Positions 20,750 to 31,176 of a stretch of DNA of 64,000 bases are shown piece by piece (within the stretch, counting starts at the first letter, position 1; each line of letters starts with the position of its first letter). This DNA is from Micropterix aruncella. Its lineage: Eukaryota; Arthropoda; Insecta; Lepidoptera; Micropterigidae. Location: assembly GCA_944548615.1 (NCBI GenBank), contig OX155971.1:25780072-25844071 (forward strand), in the 5' to 3' direction. A model generated the notes under the pieces. That model had not been told where the DNA came from. It searched no databases and saw only the letters and a program-made list of their open reading frames with translations. The position numbers were made by a program, and so were the translations under genes.

Positions 20750-21030
20750 GATGGTAGTTGTGACTATGTCATGTGAATGTTCGGGTTATTTTTGACTGAA
20801 TTTTATTTATTACATGATTTTAGTACTATAGCGGTTTAAATAAGTCAATGAACACGCTATTCCACGAATATTTATTGCATGTAATTAGTCTGACTGATGG
20901 TTGAGCCGCTGCAGGGGGGGGCAGAGATGAGGCTTGCGGTACCAGAGTAGTGATGTGCAAGATATTGTCGAATCGGTACACATTTCGCTTAATTTTAGGT
21001 GTTAGTGACACGTATTCTGTTTCTTGCAGG
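20750..21030 (+). repeat. Repeat family E, unit 1
   Basis: The ~255-bp unit contains GACTGAATTTTATTTATTAC, ACTATAGCGGT, CGCTATTCCA.G.ATATTTAT, GACTGATGGTTGAGCCGCTG, GATGAGG.GTGCGG and TATTGTCGAA.CGGTAC.. and ends TTCGCTTAATTTT.GG.GTTAGT. The same unit recurs at 21730, 22009 (partial), 23835 and 23985. Confidence 0.75.
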
Positions 21031-21036
21031 CTCAAA

Positions 21037-21720
21037 CTAAGCTGGTGCTAAAAATTAGGAACCTAAGCACCTTCGTTATTTTGTTGGTATTCCGTTTCAT
21101 CAAAATTAAGAACCGGTCTCAAATCTTGAAATTTGCCATTTTGTCTATGGCCGTTCCAAAGCGGGGTCTTAATTTTGACAGCTCGGTCACTCGCTCGCCC
21201 GCCAGCCGTGCATCGTCTCGTCACCGCACGCTGATTGTCGCCACGTTTTTATTGTTTCAAGATATACAAATATACAAGGTTTTTTATCATACGCGACTAA
21301 AATATTTACAATGATATTTTTCATAAAGTACAAAACATAATGACACAACACCTTAAGGGCAAAATATAGATATTAATTACCGATTACTTACTATAATCGG
21401 GGCTCATCGTATACATCTTTGAAATCGTGACAAAAAATGTTGGACATCTCAAGAGAAACAAGAGCCACACGGCCACTGCTCGACGCAGACTGCTCGATTT
21501 AAACCGTTCGAACAAGATCCATCCGCCATTATACTTGTAAAAACGGAATACCAAAAAGGGTCTAGACGGTGCTACGTCAATTTAAGCACCTGGTGAGCCC
21601 TACATAAGCACACTCCAGTTAGGACCCCATGAAAGGCAATACCAAAACGTCAGTTCAAAAATAAGCGTCGTTTTAGTGCGTTTTTAGACCCCAAGTTAGG
21701 CACCTGCGAGAAACGGAATA
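21037..21720. mobile_element. Insertion inside family E, possible foldback element
   Basis: The stretch separating E units carries AAGCTGGTGCTAAAAATTAG...TGGTATTCCGTTTC at the left and, inverted, GAAACGGAATACC...GGTGCTACGTCAATTTAAGC and a further GAAACGGAATACGGG at the right. The arms match only in blocks. The ORF at 21024-21314 crosses it and looks spurious. Confidence 0.4.
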
Positions 21721-21729
21721 CGGGCCAGT

Positions 21730-22090
21730 AAAACAAAATCTGCCGCGTGGATCACTTCTGCGAGAGTGATGTCGGGCTATTTAGGACGGAATTTAATTTT
21801 CTACATGATTTTGGCACTATAGCGATATTAACAGATAAATGAACAAGCTATTCCAATTCTATTTATTGTATTTAATTAGACTGAATGATAGTTGAGCCGC
21901 TTCGGAGAACAGAGCTGAGGCGTGCGGCAGGAGACTAAGTGATGTGCATCGCATTGTCGAGACGGCACATAAATTTCGCTTAATTTTATGGCGTTAGTAG
22001 AACTAAATCTGCTGCGGTAATGCCGTCGTTATTTTGGACTGAATTTTATTTCTTACATTCTTTTGGTACTATAACGCTATTTAAACAAGT
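21730..22090 (+). repeat. Repeat family E, unit 2 and start of unit 3
   Basis: A full unit at 21730-22008 is followed head-to-tail by the first ~80 bp of another (22009-22090: ATCTGCTGCGGTAATGCCGT...CTATAACGCTATTTAAA), showing real tandem arrangement. Confidence 0.75.
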
Positions 22091-22690
22091 GTGAGAGTGG
22101 CCACCCTACACTAGACTCCAATTGATTGTGAGCGAAGGGTGGTTCTCATCAAGAAGTTTTCTCCGTTATTGAAAGTCGATGTAGTTGAAGTTGAAGTATT
22201 TAATCAGAAGGTATGTAGTAGGTTGCCAGTTCGTAACGCCTTGTTTGATATTTCGCCGGTGTGTAGTGTGGGCGCGAGGTGAAGTCGAGGTTGTGTGTCC
22301 GAAGTGTGAAGCGCCGCGAATAGATTCGAAGATAATGATGATCGCGTATACTATGCGTAGTTTTGTTGACTCGAAGGTAATGAAGACCGCGAGTACTTGT
22401 TAATGCGCGGTTACTGTCCGCCAGGGAATGATAAAAAATGTGTCGAATGTACTGCTTTTTATATGGTATGTAGTGATGCAGAAGTTATGAGTGGGGTGAG
22501 AAATAAGTGTGTCAATTTGTATCGATCAGAAGAAATGACATTAGTCATCGTTTGACTGTGCATAAAATGCCGAATTTAGTTGGAAATCAATTGCAGCTGG
22601 CTCGTGTATATTCGAGCGTGTTTGCGATTTCGATTCTATAGAAATTACTTTTTTGTTGTGGGTATGTTGTACCGAGTCTCCAACACAAGT
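22091..22690. other. Unique sequence, no supported gene
   Basis: G/T-rich on the plus strand (AGGTTGTGTGTCCGAAGTGT). The 72-codon ORF at 22185-22403 contains VVCPKCEAPR but no second metal-binding pair, splice sites or homologue that I recognise. Confidence 0.35.
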
Positions 22691-22732
22691 AAATGAACTT
22701 TAATAGTTCTTCTAGCTAGTTCATTTAGAAAT

Positions 22733-22765
22733 CTAGTTTAACTAGATTTCATCTAGTTAAACTAG
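22733..22765. repeat. Perfect palindrome, nested CTAG words
   Basis: Arms CTAGTTTAACTAGAT and ATCTAGTTAAACTAG are perfectly complementary around TTC. Each arm is itself the palindrome CTAGTTtAACTAG, giving a double-level symmetry. Confidence 0.8.
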
Positions 22766-22904
22766 GTATTCTCAGATAAAAGTTTTAAATGAACTAGGTA
22801 TTCCAAGTTTATATATTATATTGGGTTTACCTATGAAGCTGTTCTATAAAAGAAAATTTAGGGCCGAAAGTTTTGTATGAAAAATATATATTTATTTATT
22901 AGAA

Positions 22905-23300
22905 ATATTGACCCCTATTATTTACACAGATTTGTAATTTTAATGGGAGTTGCTTAATTCATCTGCCTTACAACTCTCGTGGACAGGAACCAATAAATGC
23001 TTTGAAGGTGTTTTTCACCGACTCTTTAAAGTTTATTTTTTTCCCTTGTAAAAAGTTATCTAAATTCTGAAAAAAACTTTATTGGAGCAAGGTCCGGCAA
23101 GTACGGTGGGTGACCAAGAGTCTCCAGCCACCACTCCTGCAACTTTGCGACTGTTTGCAGTTACATCTGTGGGTTGGCATGAGGAAGCAGTGGCGATGAG
23201 CGATTGACCAGGCTCAGTTATTTAATCACGAGGTTCTCCATCATTGTTTCTAGTTTTTAACAGTACACATTTACGGTAACTGTATAGCCAGAGAGCAAGA
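22905..23300 (-). pseudogene. mariner transposase C-terminal relic, copy 2
   Basis: Inverted homologue of 17253-17660. The minus strand gives LDNFLQGKKINFKESVKNTF then KAFIGSCPREL and IKQLPLKLQICVNNRGQYF, the C-terminus of mariner transposases. Stops and frameshifts differ from those of copy 1, so both decayed independently after insertion. Confidence 0.75.
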
Positions 23301-23596
23301 AGCTGAAATAGAAAACACCGACTTAGGATCTCATGTTTGAAAATAATGCAAATTTTCATATTTACCATGGTTGCCCAACCGAAAATATTTGAGCGAAAAC
23401 TAACGACGGAAACACAAATAATCAGCTGATTCTTTAAAAGAATAACTGGCCTTAAATTATATTATATTTGAATTTGAAATTCCAACTCAAACCCAAGTTA
23501 TCCTAGTTCATAGGGACCCAATTTGTAGTCATAGTCATAGTTTATTAATTCCAAAAAGTACATACTGTGGAATGCGTCATTTTTCATTGTCGTGCA

Positions 23597-23815
23597 ATAT
23601 CTGGTCGCAATTGGAAGTAATGGCGTGAGTGTAAGCCCGCTGGGTAGCATTCCTGTCTATCTCGCGGTTAAGGCGTTGGCCTCTTACGGGCTTGTGGCGG
23701 AGCTTGATGGTGGACTGTTTCTGTCCAAGTCTTCTGCGCTCACTTCAGGGAGACAGAACGACTAATCGTTAAAACTTCCTGAGGTGACGAGCTCGCCCGC
23801 TGTAGTTGGCAAATC
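23597..23815 (-). repeat. Family A, outer-end fragment
   Basis: From GGTCGCAATTGGAAGTAATG to the outer end GCTGTAGTTGGCAAATC. Inner half missing. It interrupts the family E region. Confidence 0.8.
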
Positions 23816-23822
23816 TAGTTGT

Positions 23823-24210
23823 CGTACAATATCGTTCAATTAGTCAGTACTTCGACTGACTGATGGTTGGCTGCTACATCGAAGAGAGGTGAGGCGTGCG
23901 GCACAAGAATAGTGATGTGTAATATATTGTCGAACCAGTTCATATATTCAGCTTAATTTTTGGCGTTAGTAAAACTAAATCTTCTGCGATGGTCATGTCG
24001 GGTTATTGTGAACTACATTTTATTTATTTCATTTTTTTGGTACCATAGCGGTATTCAAATAAGTAAATGATCACGCTATTCCAAGTATATTTATTGTATG
24101 TAGTTAGACTAATTGATGGTTCAGCCGCTGCGCGGGAGATAGATGAGGCGTGCGGCCGATTATCGAACCGGTACATTTAATCTGCTTAATTTTTGGCGTC
24201 AAAAAAAAAA
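23823..24210 (+). repeat. Repeat family E, units 4-5 (partial)
   Basis: The second half of one unit (23835-23985, TGACTGATGGTTGGCTGCTA...GGCGTTAGTAAAACTAAATC) is directly followed by a complete unit (23985-24210). Confidence 0.75.
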
Positions 24211-24429
24211 TCTGTAAGCACTTGGTACGGGCGTACTTGTCCTCTTGATAGGTTTTTTGGTACTTCTTTTTCCGAAGGTTTCCCCATTCACTTTTGGGGT
24301 CACCAATATATCGCAAATGAATGATAGGCGAAGACATATTTAATTTGAATATTTATTGTATACATTAATATAAATTATTTGAATACGAATTTGCTGACGC
24401 GGGTTAAGCGTTACAAATAATCCTTAGAA
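24211..24429. other. Spacer, no feature seen
   Basis: The minus ORF 24104-24337 crosses from family E into this AT-rich spacer; not supported. Confidence 0.4.
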
Positions 24430-25385
24430 ACGCTCCGATCGCCACCCAAAGGGCGCCATAGCTCCACGATAAATTCAATATGAATTCCCGCTGTCATGTA
24501 GATGCCGCGCAATCGACTTCGAATCCGTGACCAAACTGGAGGATAGAGAAATCCGTTCAAATCTATACTAATATTATAAAGAGGTAAAGTTTGTGAGGTT
24601 GTAGGGAATAATCTCTGGATCTACTGAACCGATTTTGAAAATTCTTTTACCAATAGAAATCCACATTATTTGTGAGTGTCATAAGCTATATATTAATCCG
24701 GAAAATTAAAAAACTCTTTTGTGGTAGTCGGATTTGCAACGAAAGTCGGAGAAAAAACGGTCGAATAAAAAGATTTCTTACGAACGCTGCCTTAACGATG
24801 AGAGATATACCATATGATTGAGTTCTAGAGAAAAGTTGTAGAGTTCGATAATGCGTACAAAAAAGTCAGCGACAGCATATGTCTAACTTTTATATTTAAG
24901 TCACAAAAAGTAGTTTTTTTATATTATCTGTACTATATTATAAAGAGGTAAAGTTTGTGAGTTTGTGAGGTTGTAGGGATTAATCTCTGGGCCTACTGAA
25001 CCGATTTTGAAAATTCTTTTACCAATAGAAAGCCACGTTATTTGTGAGTGTCACAGGCTATATATTAATTCGAAAAATAAAAAGACTTTTTCTAAAATGA
25101 AGAAAAACCTAACCGAACCATAATTTCATTACAAGTAAAAATGTTTAGGTACCGCCCAACGAAGTGGGCACGGGTCAGCTAGTCTGGTATAAAGGGCGCT
25201 ATATTTACCCGCTGGCTTCACTTGCCAGTGTCTCGCGGTAAGGCGTTGGACTCTTAGGGGCTTGTTGATGTAGTTAGACGGTGGAGTGCGTTTGATTCTA
25301 AGTCTCTGCCTTCACTCCATGGGAGAGGAAATGATATGATATCGTTATAACTTCCTGGGATTTAAGCGTTCCTGACATTCAATAT
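24430..25385 (-). repeat. Family A, divergent copy split by a Helitron
   Basis: 24430-24561 (ATGCCGCGCAATCGACTTCG...GAGAAATCCGTTCAAA) and 25183-25385 (TCTCGCGGTAAGGCGTTGGA...TATCGTTATAACTTCCTGGG) are two parts of one minus-oriented family A copy of the divergent subfamily. The insertion between them is the Helitron at 24562-25182. Confidence 0.75.
24562..25182 (+). mobile_element. Helitron, non-autonomous, complete ends
   Basis: Starts TCTATACTAATATTATAAAG and ends with hairpin GCCCA-ACGAAG-TGGGC (25154-25169), nine more bases, then CTAG. The insertion is between host A (24561) and T (25183), the hallmark A|T target of Helitrons with no target duplication. The 5' motif occurs twice (24566 and 24930), so the element is a head-repeat: a truncated copy joined to a second complete one. 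No Rep/helicase coding sequence. Confidence 0.85.
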
Positions 25386-25426
25386 TCATTATTAATGTGG
25401 TAATTATTAAATAAGCTAGCATGATA

Positions 25427-25483
25427 AGTTTCCGATATTTTAAAGCTTACGTCGGTGACCCGGATTCATTGCTCCCGACTGTA
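25427..25483 (+). repeat. Fragment shared with the tRNA-like SINE at 45068-45175
   Basis: TCCGATATTTTAAAGCTTAC then GGTGACCCGGATTCATTGCT match 45119-45174 closely. The A-box part is absent. Confidence 0.6.
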
Positions 25484-25889
25484 TGTGATTACTTTTAATT
25501 GTCCCCGTAAAACACTTGGGAGCAGTGCTTACGGGCGGGCATTAAATGCGGACCCTGCGGAATAGCTCCAAACAGTTATCTCAGATTTGTACTCAGTTTA
25601 TGTTGGCTTAGCGGAAGTACCGTCGAAACAATTACCGGAACGATAGGGGGTCGCGTCGAGCTCGACAATCCCCACGGTTTTACTTTCCTGTACTTTGAGA
25701 TAAGGGAAATCATTTCGTCGTGCAAAATTTCAACATATTAAGTAGGGATGCAACCGATTACGATTACGGTGACCGTGGAGCGAGAAATAATCGTCAGGAG
25801 GCGAACGACGATTATTGCTTACTGCACTTTTCGTACGGTGACTTATTTATTTTGAACAGTTCTAGGTCGGCTCAAATCACAGTTAATTT
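25484..25889. other. Unique sequence, no gene supported
   Basis: A GC-richer stretch containing an 84-codon ORF (25720-25974) that runs into the family A copy and so is not a real gene. Confidence 0.4.
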
Positions 25890-26430
25890 CCCATCCGGTA
25901 GCCTCATCGAAGGGGGTCGAACCTGGAAAGGACTCCCTGTCACAGCAGTTGGATTGGATTATCTGAGGAGATGACCTTCGGGCACTGCTGTGCGGTTTGC
26001 GCATCGTGCAGCGTCAGCCAATCGAATGTGCATTTGGGCTAATAACCAAGGGGTCTGGAAATGATCTTATGCGTCTCCTATGAAGAGGGGGTGGTTGACA
26101 TAATATTAGCTGCTCTTGAAACGACCGGCAGGCTACACAATCCCGCTTACATTAAGTAGAGGCCGCGCAAGCGACTTCAATCCGTGACCAGACTGAAGGC
26201 CGAAGGAATCTGGGCAAATCTGGTAGTCAGGGGGGAGGCGTTCCCCTGGTTGATTCTTAGTGCCTCGCGTAATTTGCCATTGGTCTCTGATCGGCGAGTT
26301 GGCGTAGCTAGACAGTGGACTGTGTTGTCCCCAAGTCTCTACACTCACTCAAGGGTGAAAGAACGATCTCATGTCGTTATAACCTCCTGGGGTGATGACA
26401 CCTCCTGTTATAGATAACACTTCGAAAGTG
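25890..26430 (-). repeat. Family A, divergent copy
   Basis: Runs from the inner side (CCGGTAGCCTCATCGAAGGG) through GCAGCGTCAGCCAATCGAAT, GAAACGACCGGCAGGCTACA and GGGTGAAAGAACGATCTCAT to an outer end at about 26430. It groups with 11395-12020 by shared differences. Confidence 0.7.
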
Positions 26431-26574
26431 ACGCTGCACATGCTTGCCGTGCCGTACCAGACAAGTCGGCCGTTGGTAGTTGCTTCTTGATAGTAGCCCG
26501 CCAGAAACGTTCGCTTATTAGAGGGTTTCGCTCAGTGTTTTTGACAGCTTTGTTTGGACCCTTTATAGCGGGAG
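26431..26574. other. Short spacer between two family A copies
   Basis: No feature recognised. Confidence 0.4.
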
Positions 26575-27405
26575 CTATTGGGCCATGTTGCAGTTTGGCC
26601 ACTAAACCTATGTGTAGGGTCGGCCAAACGCACGGGTCAACACCCATCCGGCGGCCTCCAAGCGGAAGCGCGAGCCTGGGTAGAACACTGGCCTGCGGGC
26701 CAGTTTCCCCTAGAAGTCAACCTTCGGGCGCACCTGGATGGTTTGCGCGCCGTGCAGCGTTAGCCAATCGATTGTGCATTCCGACTGACAGCTGGAGGAG
26801 TATGGAAACAGTATTGTTTCTTATACAGCAGGGGTAGTTTCTAACCTTACGAAACGACCATTGACTACCCGATTCCGGGTGAACAGCCGGGCAAAGGATG
26901 CCGTGGTCCACGATAGATTCAGTAGGCACCGTTTCACCGCTACGTAAGGAAGAGGAACGCGCAAGCGACCTCGAACTCGTAACCAGTCGAGAGACCGAAG
27001 TAATCTGGTTGCAACTGGAAGTAAGGAGACAGTACTATTTCCAGACTCCCCCGACTGTTAATAAATCGTATAAAAATTAGAGTGTTTTCGGTATCGATGC
27101 TCATTTTATTTTCCAGTTACTAAGTGTTGTGATTGCGATAAAAAAATGATGAAGACGTAAATATCCATTTTAACCATCCCCCCTCCCCCCTTGAGACGAT
27201 AAGAACCATTTTCCTACTGAAGTCGGTCTGTGAGTCTGTGAGTGTGAGTCAGAATGCACAATCGATTGGCTGACGCCGCACGGTCCGCACCGTCCAGGAG
27301 CGCAGGAAGATTGACTCCTGGGGGAAACTAGCCCTCAGGCCAGAGTCCTGCCCGGGCTAGCACTTCTTGCGTGAAGGCCGCCGGATGGGTGTTGACCCAT
27401 CAAAT
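26575..27405. repeat. Family A inverted chimera with a family D insertion
   Basis: 26575-27028 is a minus copy from its inner end (GGGCCATGTTGCAGTTTGGC). At about 27028 it switches to a plus copy (GAGACAGTACTATTTCCAGA) that continues at 27244-27405 (GTCAGAATGCACAATCGATT...GGATGGGTGTTGACCC). The plus part is split by 27063-27243, which contains an inverted family D core (CCCCCCTCCCCCCTTGAGACG). D is therefore younger than this copy. Confidence 0.75.
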
Positions 27406-28049
27406 GGTTATCATAATATCCATCAGTCACCATACTATTTATCAGGTAGGTAGTATCCTTTGAACAGTAGTTGCAATATTTTGCTCAGGTATAAATATAC
27501 GGCCTTATTTTGAATGGTTGCTTAAAATTTAGAGTTTATTTATTTATCTAGTATATCCGTCATTCTCCACTAAACACCTAATATAATTAATATAATTACA
27601 CTGACAAATAAATCTTATCTTTTTATTTGTTGCTACTAGGATAATTATTATCTTTTTATTCTGTTTTATTTATTGACTAGCTACTTGACTATTTTAATTA
27701 CTGGCTTTTTATTTTATTTAAATGATTTTTTTTTATTTTTCAAATTTTTACCCTGTTATTTTTTTCTACTTACTGATTATCACTGCAATTATAATTTTAT
27801 TGTATTTTATTATTATTATTATTTTAACAATTTTTTTACTGGATATACATATTTTGATTTCATTATTACTTTTTTATTTTTCAACATGATTATAATTTAG
27901 GTATTAGTTATCATTAAAATAACTCTTGAAATTTATGCTAAGTATTTATTAGAGTTATTAGATTTACTATATTTCATTTATTTTTTAATTTTTGTTTTTC
28001 TCAGTAATAGTACTTTATTAAGTGTGCGCACAATATAAAATGTACAAGT
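27406..28049. other. Very AT-rich, no gene seen
   Basis: The Phe/Tyr-rich ORF at 27673-27900 is a by-product of T-rich sequence. Confidence 0.55.
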
Positions 28050-28165
28050 GACCTAGTTGAGTCTACCTTGGTACGGGCTTCGGCCTAGTTAGGCAGACTT
28101 TGTGAATAATGTTTTTGGAAAATTACTTACGAAAATAAATTTATTCTTATTCTTATTCTTATTCT
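28050..28165 (+). repeat. Retroposon 3' end with (TTATTC)n tail
   Basis: GTCTACCTTGGTACGGGCTT...GTTAGGCAGAC...AAAATAAATTTATTC(TTATTC)n. Related in layout to family F, but a different element. Confidence 0.6.
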
Positions 28166-28600
28166 AATAGGTACGCAAACAATACTCTAATAATACATGG
28201 TTATCGCTTACATTTTTACATTGTCTCTAAATAGAGTATAATATTTTATGCGTACTCCGCATGCTTAATTAATAATTGCGCCGTTTATCTCTTGATTTAT
28301 AAAATTATCAGTACAAAAATTAATATCCTTAAAAATTATCAAAACAAAAATTAAAAATTTTAGAAATAAGTTTACAGTAAATTCTGAAAAACAATTAACT
28401 GGTAAAAAATATATATCAAATATTGTCTGGAATAAAATAATAAAAACATACGGCAAATTATCAATTTGTTTTATAATACGCTATTTATAATGGACTTAAC
28501 TGCTAATGGTCCCAGTTTAAAGAAATCAATATTATCGGTTTTATAGTGTTTTATAACCGGCATGTTCGTGAGATAGGATTGTGGAAAGATTGATTTGTCT
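28166..28600. other. AT-rich spacer, no gene seen
   Basis: No coding or repeat signal beyond low complexity. Confidence 0.45.
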
Positions 28601-29300
28601 ACGAAGTGGGAAGGTGAAATGTTAGGTGCTGCCTCAGTCGCCTGGATGGTACGTTGAAATTTAAATTGGTTGAAATCGCTCCACCAGAGGGCTCACTAGT
28701 CATATTTCAATCTCAAAATATCTGACTTAGAGACTTGAAATTGATGGGTGTTGACACACACATGGTGTATGTGAGTGTGTGGATATTTTTTATATTAATA
28801 GGTACAGTCACTCGTATTACAAAATTTGGTAATTTTCTATAGAGCAATCGACGCTCTCTTCTGCTTTTCCGCCGCCGCTGAATCTGAATGCACAAAAATC
28901 ACGTGTGACTTAACACAGGCATTGGGGTGCGTTATTCGGCCAAATATAAGCGGGGGCGCTCGTTCAGAAAGAGACACGGCTATGCGTGGAAGGAGAGAGG
29001 CGGGCGTGAAACCGCGTAGGGGGGTGAATATCACTATAACTCAATACATTACTGGGCGCAGTTTATTATATTGCCGACCTGTTACGGTCGATAAACCAGA
29101 TACTTATGTTAGCGATAAATATTATAGCTCTCCCTGGGAAGGAACGGAGGGAGAAGTAGAATAGGGGGATGCGGAGGTGGAGGGAGGGAGATGTGGAGGA
29201 TAGGATTTGGGAGGTTGGTTCGTTAGTACTGAACAGGGATTATTTTAGAGGCTTCGAAATGTTGGGGATTGCATGGCCAATGCTTTATCGACAAGTCGGC
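28601..29300. other. GC-richer unique segment, no supported gene
   Basis: 28850-29220 is purine/GC-rich with CpGs (AAGCGGGGGCGCTCGTTCAG). The 112-codon ORF at 28826-29164 has no recognisable domain or signal peptide, and the opposite strand also has an open frame. Possible exon, promoter or regulatory island; undecided. Confidence 0.35.
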
Positions 29301-30817
29301 GAATAACGGGACCTTTGAGTTAGAGTTGCAAAAAAACAGTAATTTCCAAGCTATTTTACTTTACCAGCCCACTATCCAGTCAGAAGGTAAAAAATTAATT
29401 TAATTAAACTTAAATTGGTAAAATTTGAATTCACCATTTGATAAAGAATTAATAATTTGTATTTTTTTAGTTTGTGCTTTAATAACGCCCATTGTAAAAG
29501 CCCATACTCCAATAGTTGTGTAATACAAAGTGTAATCCCATATTTTCACCTTTCCCTAATATTCTGATGCAGGTTTTAATTAGTTTCTAACCGGAGCCTA
29601 AATACTTATTTTTTGGAATCAAATTCAAAAATGATGGAATTACGTACGCACTTTAATTCCCTATTGTTTTCTCTTAGGGTTGGAATTTCCAAAAATATTA
29701 AACACGTGTTAGTTTACAACCGAAAGCCTAAAATAGCGTTTTCATTTTGCAATAAATTTCCACATAACGGAATTTCAATCAAACTTTTATCCCCTAATTT
29801 GCCCCCTTAGGGGTAGAATTTTTGTTAATACTGAAACACGTGTTCCTTCGTTTGTAATAGAATAGAATTGGGTTCATAAAAAAAATACGTATTGTCATAC
29901 ACATTTTCATATTCTCTTTTACCCGCTCAGAGGTTGAATTTCCTAACATGATAAAACACGTATTTCTTTAATTTAATTTAATCACCAAGTACCAGTATAT
30001 GACCAACTCTCATGCAAATTTTCATCTCTTTTTTTACCCTCTTAGGAGTGAAAATTCCAAAAAAAATCGTGATGTGCCTACCTCCACTATTGAATTAAGC
30101 CCTGTGCAAAATGTTAAGTTTTTAAAATTCATTGCTTTGGGTATCCCCATACAATATTTCACGCTTAATTTACTCCCCAAGGATTTATTAAAAAAAAACT
30201 GTGAATGTCATTTTTACTTTAAAATGAGTAGCTGAAAGTTGTTGATATCAGTAGCTTCAGCTGTGTCGATTTCGCACACAACAACTGTGTCGATTTCGCA
30301 CACACTCACCCTTTTCACCCACTTAAGGCTTGAATTTTCAAAAACTGTTTCTTAGTGCCCGGCTACATTATAAAAGGAAGCCTTGTGTAATATTTCAAGT
30401 TTCCAGTCCCAGTGGTATGATATGTGCGCTGATATGTCAGTCAGTCAATAAATCAGTTTCTGCTTTTATATATTTCACTAAAACAGTTCAGTAAAAAAAT
30501 GTTTTTTTTCATACAAATTTTTATTTCTTGTATTACCCCTTAGAGCAGGTATGGGCAACCTTTGACATGTTGAGGGCCAAAGTTTAGCATGCAAATACGT
30601 TCGCGGGCCGCGTTTAAAAGTAGGTACTTAGTGAATTTTAAAGTAGTGATAATATTTTTTGCGTTAGATATTAGACATGAAATAATACGACAATGTTATT
30701 TATTATAGTACAATTTATTAAAATAACAAAATGAAATTTGAAAAAATGGTACCTACATTATAATTAAATCTTTAAATTTGAAATTGTTACAAACTTGGAA
30801 AGTTAAATACACCGAAA

Positions 30818-31050
30818 TCAATGAGACACTTGAGCTTGAATTTGGGAAACCAATCCATCGATATTTGGATTAATTCCACTGATACGAAGACGTAAATAAT
30901 TTTCCAAATTATCGTCAGTCATTATTGTACGATGTGTTGATTTATTAACTTTCGTCAATGAAAAGAACTGTTCGCATTTATAAATACTGCCAAACGCACA
31001 AATCAATCTTCTTGCGAATTTTCTAAGCTGCGGAAAATTGTCTTCTTCTA
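30818..31050 (-). pseudogene. hAT transposase C-terminal remnant (GTF2I-repeat/EPM2AIP1-like type)
   Basis: The minus strand reads RKFARRLICAFGSIYKCEQF, then FSLTKVNKSTHRTIMTDDNL and ENYLRLRISGINPNIDGLVS. This matches the FGSTYxCEQxFSxMKxxKxxxRxxLTDxHL signature in the dimerisation region of one hAT group. The upstream catalytic part is absent, and a stop precedes the region. Confidence 0.75.
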
Positions 31051-31133
31051 GGTATTTTTTGTAGAAATGGCGGGAGGCGCAGGTTGTTGTTACGCAGTTT
31101 GTTATGTCCGATTATTATGGAGATTATCAAAGA

Positions 31134-31176
31134 GTGAGGCGGCAAACATCGAACGATTTGATGTTTGCCGCCTCAC
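31134..31176. repeat. Perfect 17-bp hairpin inside the hAT element
   Basis: GTGAGGCGGCAAACATC and GATGTTTGCCGCCTCAC separated by nine bases, with no mismatch although the rest of the element has decayed. Confidence 0.85.

Noticed and set aside
23597..23815. tRNA-Leu-like box (GGTTAAGGCGTTGGCCTCTT) in family A
   Set aside because: Suggestive of an A-box, but no cloverleaf and no properly spaced B-box could be built.
26184..26837. ORFs of 77 and 116 codons on the plus strand
   Set aside because: They run across family A copies and the spacer between, with no consistency among copies.
27673..27900. Hydrophobic Phe/Tyr-rich ORF resembling a membrane protein
   Set aside because: Arises from T-rich sequence; no start context, no homologue, no higher-GC coding signature.
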